A DNA stretch of 64,000 nt from Taeniopygia guttata (Eukaryota; Chordata; Aves; Passeriformes; Estrildidae). The notes under the pieces are model-generated. The model made no database searches. It worked only from the letters and a program-made list of their open reading frames with translations, and was not told the origin of the DNA. Both the position numbers and the translations under genes were made by a program. Shown one piece after another: positions 35,422-46,600 of this stretch. Position 1 is the first letter of the stretch. Each line of letters begins with the position of its first letter. The stretch is from contig NC_133027.1 in assembly GCF_048771995.1 (NCBI RefSeq), positions 64,727,501 to 64,791,500 on the forward strand, written 5' to 3'.

Positions 35422-36316
35422 CCTTAGATTTTGTTTGTACCCATTAGATTTGATGATATTTCTAAATATCTTTTGAAGAAATTTCTAAATATCTTCTGAA
35501 GCTGTAACTTCAGAAGTTATTTCTGCTGTTATTTCTGCTGCCAGGTGTGCCCAGTGTGCGCCAACTCAAACAAACTTGCACAGGTAGACAGCAAAGACAG
35601 GCTTTACCCCAAAACAATATTTGAATGGGAAATACAGGTAAAACAAACTTTAATGTTGCTTATTTCTTAGCTAAAGAAATAATGAAATGGACTGCTTAAA
35701 AGATTTGCCACAGGCCACACACGAGGTCTGAGAAAGCTATGTCTGAGGCAGAGCTGTGAACAGAAAACTTCTGAGCCACAGTTTAGTGCATTCACCACTG
35801 CTCAGTGCATTCACCACAGTTCATCCTTCCTTTCCAGAGGACTGCCATATAGGAGCATATTATTCAAAGCTGCTGACAAGTCTGACTTGCTGTTTTTCTA
35901 ACAAATGAAGGAGTGGCAGTTGGCAAAAGGTGATAATAGTACTGGGCAGCAAAGATTGTAACTGCCTGTGCCATACGCTGTATTGCACATTTTATCTTTA
36001 AATGCTTCCTTAGAGAAGCACAAGCAAGAATACAAAGGAAATGGAAATCTGACACCTGCTTATAATTTGTAATACTCATTATATTTTTGGGACAGCCATC
36101 TTTGGCAAGGTAAGTTATTTTATTTATAGGCAGGAGTATACATGATTTGCATGGTAATGTATTCACATCTGCAAAGCCTATAAATTAGCCTCCAGCTCAT
36201 TACAGCAGTGCCATTGTCCTACTTGCCAGTATGTAATCTGATCCCAAATGTTTCAGATGGCCACGAAATAAAACCAGCCTGAGGGAAGAGCTTCACCTTG
36301 CAGAATCCTCCCCAGA

Positions 36317-36407
36317 AAAAGAAAAAAAAAACAAACACAAAAACAACAACAAAAAAAAAAAAAAACCCAAACAAAAAAACAAACAAAACATAAAAAACCC
36401 CACAAAA
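36317..36407. repeat. A-rich low-complexity tract
   Basis: About 90 bp of A runs broken by single C residues. It could be a decayed poly(A) tail, but no retrocopy is recognisable next to it. Confidence 0.8.
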
Positions 36408-39400
36408 TGACTGGATGGGAGAAAACTGCTAAATATTTCACAAAGATGAGCCCCAAAGCCTAACACTCAAGAACCTGGAAACATGTTGCCATGTTTTAAG
36501 GTGCTTATGCCAGTTCAGCCAAAAGAATGAATTTATTGCAGCTTTTTAAAGGGTTCCAAATGTGTCATACTTGAGCACTTGTATTATTATTATTACGGTT
36601 TCAAGTCTGGTTGTGCACAGATATCTGAAACAGATGCTGATGTCCTTTATTTTGGTAAACCTTGTAAAGACAGTCTCTACTTCCAGGTAGTTAAGAGTTT
36701 ACAATTATGTCAAGATTTTGCCCCTTCATTAAGCCAGCAAAAAGATGAAATGCAGTGTAGACAAAGCAGGCTCATGGAGCACATATCCCCTCCCATCTAG
36801 ATATGCAGATGCCTCCTATGTTAATTCACTTTGTCAAAGGTCACCGGATGGTAAAAGATTGCTGGTTCCCCAAGTTCAGCTTCTGATTATCTCAGGATCA
36901 GCTTTGCTATGGTGGGTATGAAGAAGAGGGCTCTCCACTGAACTTGGATAAATGCTGGTTCACATTTGCAACTTCCATCTGGCACAGGAACATACTTATC
37001 CTTAAAAAAGAGAAAACTGAAGCCCTTACAGTCACAAGCCCTACCTACATCATTGGAAAGGTCTGTAACAGGGTGACAAAGCTGCTGTCAGCAAGCTCTC
37101 ACCCACTGCCCAGACTTGCATCTGATTACCCTACTGCTTACCTCCTCTGGCTTTTTCATCTCTTCCTTCCAACCTCTCCACCTACTCTTCCTTGGCTGTA
37201 GAGTCCTTAAAAACATCTTTTCTTTGCTGGCCTACTCTTATAGGTAAATGACTGCAAATGGGAAAGCCTGGAATAATGGAGCTTCAACCAAAGCTTCAGA
37301 GTGGGAGGGGGCAAGGCAGAAGTGTGATGTTGGATTCAGGATACTGGTGTGCCTGCATGCAGGATGTGCACCAGTGTATTAAATTTCTTTATTGAATTCT
37401 GGTTGATAACAAAGCTGGTTATTTATTTATTTATTTACTGTAGCTTTCTTTTTTGGGACAGCAGCAGAAAAACAGGACTCTGCATGAGTCATAACCCAGA
37501 AAAAGCCCTGCTGAGAATACAGCTCACACTCTTCTGCAATGTAGCCCAGGTGATAAGCATCAGTGTTGCTGTTCTCTCCATGCTGTTGGTCTCATATTGC
37601 CATAAATGATACTACTCACTGTGATGTAGTCTAATATTCACTGTGATGTATTCAAATGGAGCTGTAGGCACAGATATTTAGGGCCATCTTTTCATTTCGT
37701 TTTTTTCTTTTCCATACTAATATGAAAAAAAAAATGCAGCATAAATAAAAATAAATACTTGTTTAGAGCAAACATAGAAACATAAAAATAAGAGGTGTTA
37801 CTTCTAGCTGGCAGGTCTTTCTTTTAAATATAGGACAGTCCTAGTGAACTCTGTGGGACCTTTGTAGCAAAGAACTGGGCATAGAGTGAGGGGACAAGAA
37901 ATCCTGGTGTTCTCCCTGAAATCTGCAGTTCCAGCACATGTTTAAAGGCAGCCTTCCTGCTCACAGTGGGAGTGAGGCTGTTCAGTGCTGAGTCTGGAAT
38001 GAACTTCTCACAGAGGGTCCCTAGAATGATCACTGCTGGACGTGGACGACTGCACACATCCAGGGTGCTCTGAATGTGCCAAGCTGGGGATGGCAGCAAG
38101 CACTGATCTGGGTACCTCTCATCCTCACATCTGTCTCACCCAGAAACTGAATATCATTTGGGGCTGCTGAAATGCCAACCATATCCAGCCCTGCATGTCC
38201 CACAGGTTGCCAGCAAGCTCTGGCTGTCCTTGGAGCTGCCCTCTTAGGCTGAATTTCTGCACTGGTCATTCATTTCCCATGCTGGCCTCCTCCTGGCCTT
38301 CATCAGACTGTACAAACAGACTCTGAATAGTTGAAAGGGATTTCAGTATTTGAGTAGTTTATCAGTGCTCCCCATGCCTAATACGCTTCTATTCCCAGGA
38401 GAATGGAGTAAGGGATACACTTGGTGTTGCTGCTTAGATACTGCACTATAAAGTATAGTGTCTGTGGCTGCACAGAGCTGATTCCTTTCCCATTTCTAAT
38501 TGCATTCACTCTCTATACGTGGCATAATCTTCTTTACAACAATATGTGTGGGAAAAAGATCACTGGTAGCATTTTTGTTCAGACCACCTGTGATAAAGAC
38601 TCCTTTTCTTTTTCCTCTGCCTATTGTGCTTTAAACTTTTACTGAACCTATATTCTGTACCTAGCTTCTTCATGGTTTCTACTACTGAGATCCAAGTATT
38701 TATTTCTTCACAAATGGTAGCAAAAGAAGCATGCAAAAACTAGAAAGAGGCATGCTATAAAGCAAGTTTAATAACATATATTTCCCTCTGTGTGTATTTA
38801 GCAGTTTCCATCTTTGCCATATGTTCTTTCCCTCATCATTTTGCCTTTTAGATTGTTCTTTAACACTTGCCTGTTTTCTTGCTTCTGCAACAGAAGGGGA
38901 ATTGATCTTTCATTTGTTCCACAAATATTCCTTATTGTCCCAGGTTTTATAACCCCATCTGTTTTTCAGTGATCAATTAAAGTCTCTTGTGGTCTCACTT
39001 TTCCAACAGATCATGCTATACCACAGACTATATTTCATTATAATTGCTATCTACTGTGTGATGTGTAAACGAGAGAGAGAGGAGCGAAAAGACGAGGGTA
39101 TTTTTCCCCTGCCTACCATTCCTCTCTTTCTATGTAAGCACACAGCTTCAGTGCTTACTTTTTATCAATGACAGCATTTAAACTAAATCCCTCATCTCCA
39201 CTCTTTTCTACATGGGTCCAATTCTTTTACCTCAGTATTTGCTACTACACATTTGCTTTGAGCTTTTGAGCTTACAAAATAAGCCCACCAACACTTGAGG
39301 GAAACAGGTAGATGCTGTCACACTTCCTTGCAACCATCCCCAAAACAGAAACTTCTCCCCCCAAGCAGTATTTCTCTGTCCTCTCTCTTCAACTCCCAGC

Positions 39401-40411
39401 CCTTTCTTACTGCTCTCGATACTCTTGGTCATGTATGTGTTAAGTCTGTGTGGAGTTTTAAAATTACTTCTTCTCCCATATTTTTAGGCACGTACAACAC
39501 CATGTTCTGCACAATCGTGTTTCATCTTCCTGCACTCAACTCTGTCTGTCACAGCAAGGAGCTCAAGAAAGACATGCTTTTAAAATTAGAGGTACAGCAT
39601 GGTTTCTGCAAGGGGAAGCTAAACCCCACAAGTGTGATCAACCTGTTGTGAAGAAGGTGAGTTGTCTGCAGCAGGACAAATAGATGGAAATTTCTACTCT
39701 CTGTCCAGCACAATGGGAGAGAAAACTCAGAATTATAACTCAGAATTATATGGTTATGCTTTTCTAAATAATAGAACAAAGTGGGTCATTGCCAGGGAGA
39801 AGCACAGAAGCAGCTCCTGGTGGAACAAGGCTTGGGAGAAATTGCGTCAGAAGCAGCACCTCTGATTTGCCCCTGAAAATAATGACTCAAAGTATTGACG
39901 TTCATGCATGCTGTGCTAATCAGCATCATGTCCACATGTGCTGCTGATTTAGAGTTGTGATCCCTCATCTGAGTATGTGCTTAAAGACCAGACTGTATCA
40001 CCGAAATCAGGCCTCAGTGAACTGAGCTATTGGATGAGTCATTTATAAAAGCTATACAGAGACTTTAATGTGGAGCTGTTCGATCAAACGTACTCTGTCT
40101 TCTTCTGGATGTACAGGTGGTGATTATGTTTATCCCAAAAGCTCCTGATGTCACTCCTGGGAACCAAGATGCTGTTTCACAAGAGCTAACTGTGCTGAGG
40201 CTGGAAAGCACAAAAATGGTGATTCTACAATGCTGTGTGGGCAGCTCTGAGATACATGTGGTGTTTACAGAGAAGAAGAAGGAATGGAGACAGGAAATAC
40301 AGATTGATGCAAGTAAATGCAAATGTTGGTGGAAAGAAAACTTGTTTATCTATCACACCAGTTTTTCCATGAGATTTTGGAATGAAAAACTCCCAGAAAT
40401 AGGGAGTTAAA

Positions 40412-40472
40412 TACATACACACACACACACAGACACACACACACACACGTATGTGTGTGTGTATGTGTATAT
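40412..40472. repeat. (CA)n-(TG)n compound microsatellite
   Basis: An interrupted CA tract (about 40416-40448) runs directly into a TG tract (about 40449-40468). The two halves are therefore complementary and could form a hairpin or Z-DNA. Confidence 0.9.
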
Positions 40473-40788
40473 AAATGTAAAATCTCAGTGCTAAGAATGG
40501 ACAGCAGTATAGGGGATTCCATCTCCCTAAATGAACTCAACCCCATGGATGGAAAACAGTGCCACGCTCCCAGTGGAAGGCATACAGGTGCTAGGCTCTG
40601 CCTTGCACACACCAGTGCAGGTATCTGGGTGGAAGCTAACTCCATGGCCTGGGCGACCCTTCATCATCAGTGGTGAGACAATCAGACACTTTTCTCCACT
40701 TCAGCCTCAGTCTAAAACATCTGAGTGAGAGCAACTCTGCTTTAGGTCCTTGGCCTGCAGTTTCAGGGGGGATAAGCACCTAAATGCC

Positions 40789-41420
40789 AGAGAGTCATAG
40801 AATCATTTAGGTTGGAAAAGACATGTATGAACATTAAGTCCAGCCATTAACCCAGCACTGCCAAGCCCACCAATACACCATTTCCCCAAGTGCCATACCT
40901 AACAATACCTTTTGAATACCTCTAGGGTTGGTGACTCAACCACTTTCCTGGGCATTGTGTTCTAATGATTGACAACCCTTTCCATGAAGAATTTTTTCCT
41001 AATAGCCAATCTAAACCTCCCCTGATGTGACTTGAGGGCTTTTCCACTTGTCCTGTCAAGAGGATACCTGGGAGAAGAAGCTGACCCCCACTTGACTACA
41101 CTCTTCTTTCAGGGGCTTGTAAAGAGCAATAAGGTCACCCCTGACTCTCCATTTCTCCAGGCTAAACAATCACAGCTCCCTCAGCTGCTCCTCATAGCAC
41201 TTGTGCTCCAGACCCTTCACCAACCTCACTGCCCTTCTCTGGACTCACTCCAGCACCTCAGTGTCCTTCTTGTAATGAGTGGCCCAGAACCCAAAACAGG
41301 ATTTGAAGTGTGCCCTCACCAGTGCTGAGTACAAGGGGTCAATCCCTGCCCTGATCCTACTGGCCACACTATTCCTGATGCAGGCCAGGATGCCACTGGC
41401 CTTCTAGACCACCTGTCTTG
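40789..41420 (-). repeat. CR1 LINE, about 630 bp, minus orientation
   Basis: The longest CR1 copy in the window. On the plus strand it begins TCATAGAATCATTTAGGTTGG, the complement of the CR1 3' end. It continues through CTCAACCACTTTCCTGGGC, TTTTTTCCTAATAGCCAATC, CTCCAGACCCTTCACCAAC and GGCCACACTATTCCTGATGC. It is well preserved over its length, so relatively younger than the 31 kb copy. It is 5'-truncated and lacks ORF2. Confidence 0.9.
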
Positions 41421-41589
41421 TAGCTAGAGGAGCAGAAATAAGGATGGCCGAAAGGGCCACGCTCAGTGAGGCTGCTCAGGAGGCTTCAGGGTGCTGGGCC
41501 AAGTGTCCCAGGACATGATAAGCCTCTCTGCAGGCAGGAGATTTTGGCGGGAGTCCGTCCTGTCCACTGGATCCCATTCCTGATGCAGC

Positions 41590-42040
41590 TCTCCCCAGGT
41601 GTCTCTGCCCCAGATCCCAATCCCGATCCCAGCTTTCCCAGGTGTCTGTGCCCCAGATCCCATTCCCGATCCCAGCTCTCCCCAGGTGTCTGTGCCCCAG
41701 ATCCCATTCCCGATCCCAGCTCTCCCCAGGTGTCTGTGCCCCAGATCCCATTCCCGATCCCAGCTCACCCCAGGTGTCTGTGCCCCAGATCCCATTCCCG
41801 ATCCCAGCTCTCCCATGTGTCTCTGCCCCAGATCCCATTCCCGATCCCAGCTCTCCCAGGTGTCTGTGCCCCAGATCCCATTCCCGATCCCAGCTCCCCC
41901 CAGGTGTCTGTGCCCCAGATCCCATTCCCGATCCCAGCTCTCCCAGGTGTCTGTGCCCCAGATCCCATTCCCGATCCCAGCTCTCCCATGTGTCTCTGCC
42001 CCAGATCCCATTCCCGATCCCAGCTCTCCCAGGTGTTTCC
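41590..42040. repeat. 43-44 bp GC-rich minisatellite, ten units plus partial
   Basis: Each unit contains CAGATCCCA followed by TTCCCGATCCCAGCTC and a CCCAGGTGTCTGTGCC-like half. The CAGATCCCA core starts at 41611, 41654, 41698, 41742, 41786, 41829, 41872, 41916, 41959 and 42002, giving spacings of 43 or 44. Variants include CATGTGTCTCTG and CAGCTCACCCC. The array leaves long frames open on both strands, which is expected for stop-free repeats and is not evidence of a protein. Confidence 0.95.
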
Positions 42041-42112
42041 TGCCCCCTGGCGGCAGAGGCGCCGCCGGCCCCGGCCCCGCCCCGGTGCCCCCAGGCAGCC
42101 GCGGCGCGGTTT
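42041..42112. other. short CpG-rich patch next to the minisatellite
   Basis: About 70 bp of dense CpG and GGCCCC runs between the last minisatellite unit and AT-rich sequence at GCGGTTTAAAC. It is too short for a typical promoter island. It may be part of the original locus from which the minisatellite expanded. Confidence 0.5.
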
Positions 42113-44913
42113 AAACAAAACAGTGTCAGAGCAGGAGAAATCTCAGGTATGAAGGGGAGTTTAAGCGAAGAAAGATTTCCAGTTTTGCATCTGATATTGC
42201 ACAAATGTGATATTTTCCAAGACACATCTTCTCTTGATTTATCAGATGTGAATGTAAAAGTCAGAAGAAACACAAGCATACTGCTCTGCAAGAATTAATA
42301 AATCTTTCTCGTTCTTGAATAAACCAAAGTTTATCTTAAAAGAAAACAAAGATAAAAGCCACTAAAACCCTCTGTCCCCTCAACACAAGTACATACTGTA
42401 CCTTGGGTTTTCTTGGAGGGATGGTTTAAGTAAATAGCAACTTTAGGAAAAAACATTCACACACTGCACCAATCTCCCATTCCTACAGGAATAGTTCCAG
42501 TGTTAGCCAGGCAATTACTAGGATGTTGTAACATCACACATGAAGATGGCCAGCTTGCAACCTTGGAAAAGGGCTTATGAACAAAATAAAAATCAATAAT
42601 GAGATCAAGGATGACACAGTTCTTTATTTGATGATTTCTTTTCTTACATTATGAAATGCAAATGAGAGGATGAGACAAAGGAGGAAAATTTGCAGCAACA
42701 AGTCCATAGAACTTAGTTGTCTGAAGACCCTCATTATTCTGTGGGTATGATCTAAATGAGCCTGAAGCCTTTAGAGGGTTTTGGGGTAAAATCCCTGCCA
42801 CCTGGGATTCTGTCATTTCATTTACTGAAATGGAATTTCACCCACTTCAGGACAATAGAGAGACCTTTGCACAACCTAAATGTAGAAAACTGAAGTTAGC
42901 AAGCACATGTGCACCTTCACTACTGTATGACAACCATAGGCACGGCACACACAGAAGTAGGGCTCTTTAATATCCTTTTATTTTTAAGATTTTAGGTCAT
43001 CTCAGGCTGATGGAGTCACGAGTTGCCCCTTGAAGGAATGAGAAAGTGTTAGTCACACCTCTGCAGGCCGAACTGTTGCCCCACATTTTGTATTTCCACA
43101 AGGCTTTTGAAGTAGGCTCCACAGCACATCAATTGCAGAGAGCCAGCTTATTTCATCTATGCCAGCCATAGAGGAGTCTGTAATGTAAACTCAGGGCTAC
43201 TAACAAGAGCTGGCCAGAAAAATTGTTTTCTTGTAAATTCACATAATGGCAGCTTTTGAGCACGCATGAGGAAATTGAAATTAGATCTGAAAACACTGAT
43301 GGAGTGGTTGTTGTGTGTTATACAAATTATATCCCATGCCTATCCTGTTTTATGGGTTGAGTGACTACCCTGTTTAGGTGATGTTAATTAGGTGGCTGTG
43401 ATGCCTGAAGAGAGATTAAGCAGAATTGGGGCACTTGGACATGGAGGAAAGTGAGCATAGGACGCTGCTGAAGGACAACACCCAGGAATTACATAGGAAT
43501 TGGATTTATAACTGATACTCAGTCTGCAGACTTCTTTTTTCTGATTTTTTTTTTTATCTGAGAAGTAAACAGGCTAGAAAAGACCAGGCACGTAAAATGG
43601 ATAAAGGAAAGTACCCTATCCCTGAGGGGACTCCACAGGGCAGAGGGATGCCCTTGGCACTGTGCTACCCCACTGTGTCCCACTCCCCTCCCCTCACCCC
43701 AGATGCACTCTTGGCAACCAGCCTGCAGATTGCCGCTGGTGTATTTCAAAGCCCATGACAGCCCAGCCATACCTGTCTGGGCTGGAGCTGATCCCTGACC
43801 TTCCCTCAGTGCTACTTGGTTTTCTCTGATAGCCAGGTGAATGATTGCCAGCACCAGTAAATGATTTACTCCATGTAAAGCACCACCTGCTAGAGAGGCA
43901 TATCCCTTGTTACATTGCAGAGAAAAATATTTCTATAGGGCCACAAAGGTTATGAAATTAATTTATTATTTACATAATAAATAAATAAAGGTAAGGGTAG
44001 TGGTGGTGAAAGAAGCTTATGATGCTTTTTAACATGGCCAAAGATAAAACTGGGGAAAGTGTTCTTATTTTCATGTAGAACATGTAGCTGTGCTCGCTGC
44101 TGAAGATAATGTACATTTGTCAGTGCAGCTTGATCCAGAATGCCCAGCTACATTCAGGAGGGTTTGGTGTTTAGGAGAGCAAACTTCCTGTTTGTTTTGC
44201 CCTTATACATATAAGGGCATCTTTTCCTCATAATCAAAGCACTACTTGTTTTTCATGCCTGTATCATTGCAGCCCTACAGAGCTGACTCCTACCATCTGG
44301 TTTCTGGAAGATGTGGGTTATACAGCCCAGAGGAAAGAAAAGCTGCATATGTTGCTGGAGCTGCCTGTTTTGCTCCAGGAGGCACGGGTTTATTATTATT
44401 ATTATTAGTTTGCTAGATCACTTTGCTAATAAATCCAAGTATCATTGGGACTGAAGACAGACAATGTCATGGACTTGTAATAGGCCCTCACTCATACAGA
44501 ATGTAATCTTTGGTGTATTATCTTTTAACTTCAGCTGGATTTCCTAGTTGCTAAAAAGCCAAGGATTTAAGAAGAAAAGAGAAGATGGCATTTCTTTCTT
44601 CATGGTGTCACTGGGAGTAGGAGGATAGGCCACAGGCAACACAAGCCACTAATGCCAGAGGTGGGTTTGGACGCTGTCCTCAGAGCTTCTCATCACACCA
44701 ATGTAGCATCTGGACATTGAGGCACTCCTGGTGTAGAATAGCCTTGGGAAACTAAGTAATGCAATTATTAAAAATTGGAGCCAGTGCTATACTCCTGTCT
44801 GAACTGGGGAAACTCTCTTACTTTTGACCTTATAATGAAGAGAGCACTTTTCTGAGGGGTGCAATTCATCAATGGATGAAATTTACTCTCACTTCTCTTC
44901 CAACCACACTCAG

Positions 44914-44967
44914 TTTCTGAAGAAAATACTTTCTGCAGAATTTCTGAAGAAAATACTTTCTGCACCT
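44914..44967. repeat. 27 bp tandem duplication
   Basis: Two adjacent 27 bp units begin TTTCTGAAGAAAATACTTTC and share their first 24 bases exactly. The high identity suggests a recent duplication. No gene is seen around it. Confidence 0.9.
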
Positions 44968-45939
44968 CCTTCTGAGGTGACTTGGAGTGCTGATAATGAG
45001 ACTGCTGGAAAATCACTGCTTGGCATTGCACAAAAGAAGTTCTGTTGTGTGGCAAAATGAGAGGATGATCTTGCCCAGTTCTGCCATTACTTCTTCAGCA
45101 TGCAAAACCTGTGTGCTGATGACATAGGCTTGCAAGTAGTTCTGGCAAATTTTATTTATGGCTCTACTTTATTATGAATTTGAAATTATGTCTGAACAGT
45201 GGGAATGAACATCAAAAGGATGTTGAGAGAACTGGTGAAACTCCACATGATTTGAAATACCCTGCCTGAGATTTTTGCAACTTGCCTATAGTGATATCAT
45301 CTTATTGCAGAATGGAATAAATCCATTCCTTAAGAGTACTCAGATGAGGTTGACCATCACTCCTTACAGGATACGTCCCATGAATATCTTTTGAGGAACT
45401 GGCATTGGGCACAGTTTGATTATACGTGACATAGCTGTGGCAAAATCCCATTTGATGCAGTTCAGTAAGAACTCATATGCTCCCATTCTCCATGAAGCAC
45501 ATGTAATCCCTCTCACCCAGTATTATTTTCAGTCCTTCAGATCTCAGAGATTGGTCTTCCTAGTATCTTCTTTGGTGACGCCTCAGAAGCTGCTCCAGGA
45601 CTCAAACGTGTGTGAGTTGTGTGCCCAAAACACAAGCTCCTCTAGTCCTGTCATGGGCACGTGCCTGCTCAGACAATGAATTTGATTTGATGCTGGGCAA
45701 TGGAGTGACACAACGGGATATATAGACACCTTATTGTTGAGAAGTGCTTCTCCCATGACCAAAACTTTGGGTGTCCATTCATGCTATGTGATGGGCAAGC
45801 ATTCATTTTAGTCATCTGGTGTCTTGGGGTGCATTTCCAGACACAGAATGGGAAAGGATCAACACTGATAATATGTTGGGCAATACTGTTCGGTCTAATC
45901 CAGTGATCAGAGAGGAGGAGGATGATCTCCAGCCCCCAT

Positions 45940-46600
45940 GAGGAAGGCAGAGCCCCTGGAGCCCCGAGAACCGCCAGTTCTTTGGCTGCGGTTGCGTTTT
46001 TGCGGTGTCTGTGCCACGACGGCGGAGCGGGAGCGGGTGCGGGTGCGGGAGGGAGGCGGGCAGCGAAGGAGAAGTGCGAGGGTGAGCCCGGGCGGCCCGA
46101 GCGGGGCTGGCGGGGCCGGGGCCGAGCGCGGCGGGGCGGGCCGGCCCCGCTCCCTCCGCCGCCTCACCGGCCGGGGCCGCCGGCGGCGGCAGGCTTAGTC
46201 AGAGGAATGTGGGTGGGACTGCCTCCTCCCCGGCGCCTTAAAACCCCGCTCGGACCGGCACAGTCGCAGTCTCCCGTCCCGGCGGAGGTTCCCCGCACCG
46301 CACCCGCGACGCCCGGGCTCGCTGGGCGCGCCGCCGGCCGGGCACGATGGTGGTGTGCGGCCTCGCCTGCTGGAGGTGCAGGTGGCTCCTGCCCCTGCTG
46401 CTGGGCCTGGCCATCATCATGGGCATCATCGCCCTGGCGGGCCGGGGCTGGCTGGAGTCCGAGTCGGAGCCCTACGTGCAGCAAGCGTCGCTGTGGGAGA
46501 GCTGCACGCGGGGCGAGGAGGACCTCAACTGGAGCTGCGAGTCCCTGATGGACTACGGTGAGTGAGGAACCTTCCGAGGGATCCGGGACAGCGGGTGCGA
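45940..46600. promoter_or_regulatory. CpG island at PERP promoter and exon 1
   Basis: A sharp rise in CpG and GC content, with GGGCGG-type boxes, covers the region upstream of and including PERP exon 1. Within it, 46205-46210 reads GGAATG (TEAD-like), and 46237-46244 reads CTTAAAAC, a weak TATA-like element about 105 bp before the start codon. The transcription start is probably near 46260-46270, by inference from that element only. Confidence 0.8.
46347..46557 (+). CDS. PERP: PERP coding exon 1
   Basis: Encodes residues 1-70, [20 protein letters not shown] to SLMDY, plus the first base of G71. The donor is GTGAGT at 46558. It carries helix 1 and most of the first extracellular loop, including the claudin-type W-LW-C-C residues. 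It is GC-rich because it lies in the CpG island, while later exons have ordinary base composition. Confidence 0.96.

Larger units (their letters stand above)
27131..45935. other. intergenic spacer between ARFGEF3 and PERP
   Basis: About 18.8 kb between the two divergent promoters. Recognisable content is old and younger CR1 pieces, simple repeats and a minisatellite, listed separately. No reading frame in it resembles a known protein family, and none has paired splice sites that I can defend. Regulatory elements for either gene may lie here, but I cannot identify them by eye. Confidence 0.8.

Noticed and set aside
41032..41328. 98-codon open frame on the plus strand
   Set aside because: It is the antisense of a CR1 LINE.
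41590..42040. Possible CRISPR array because of regular repeat spacing
   Set aside because: The units are contiguous with no unique spacers and the host is a vertebrate. It is a minisatellite.
41463..42298. Proteins of 171-271 residues over the minisatellite on both strands
   Set aside because: The repeats happen to lack stops in several frames, and the translations simply repeat the DNA unit. There is no gene context.
45907..46561. Alternative frames across the PERP CpG island (up to 208 codons)
   Set aside because: Composition artefacts overlapping PERP exon 1 in the wrong frame.
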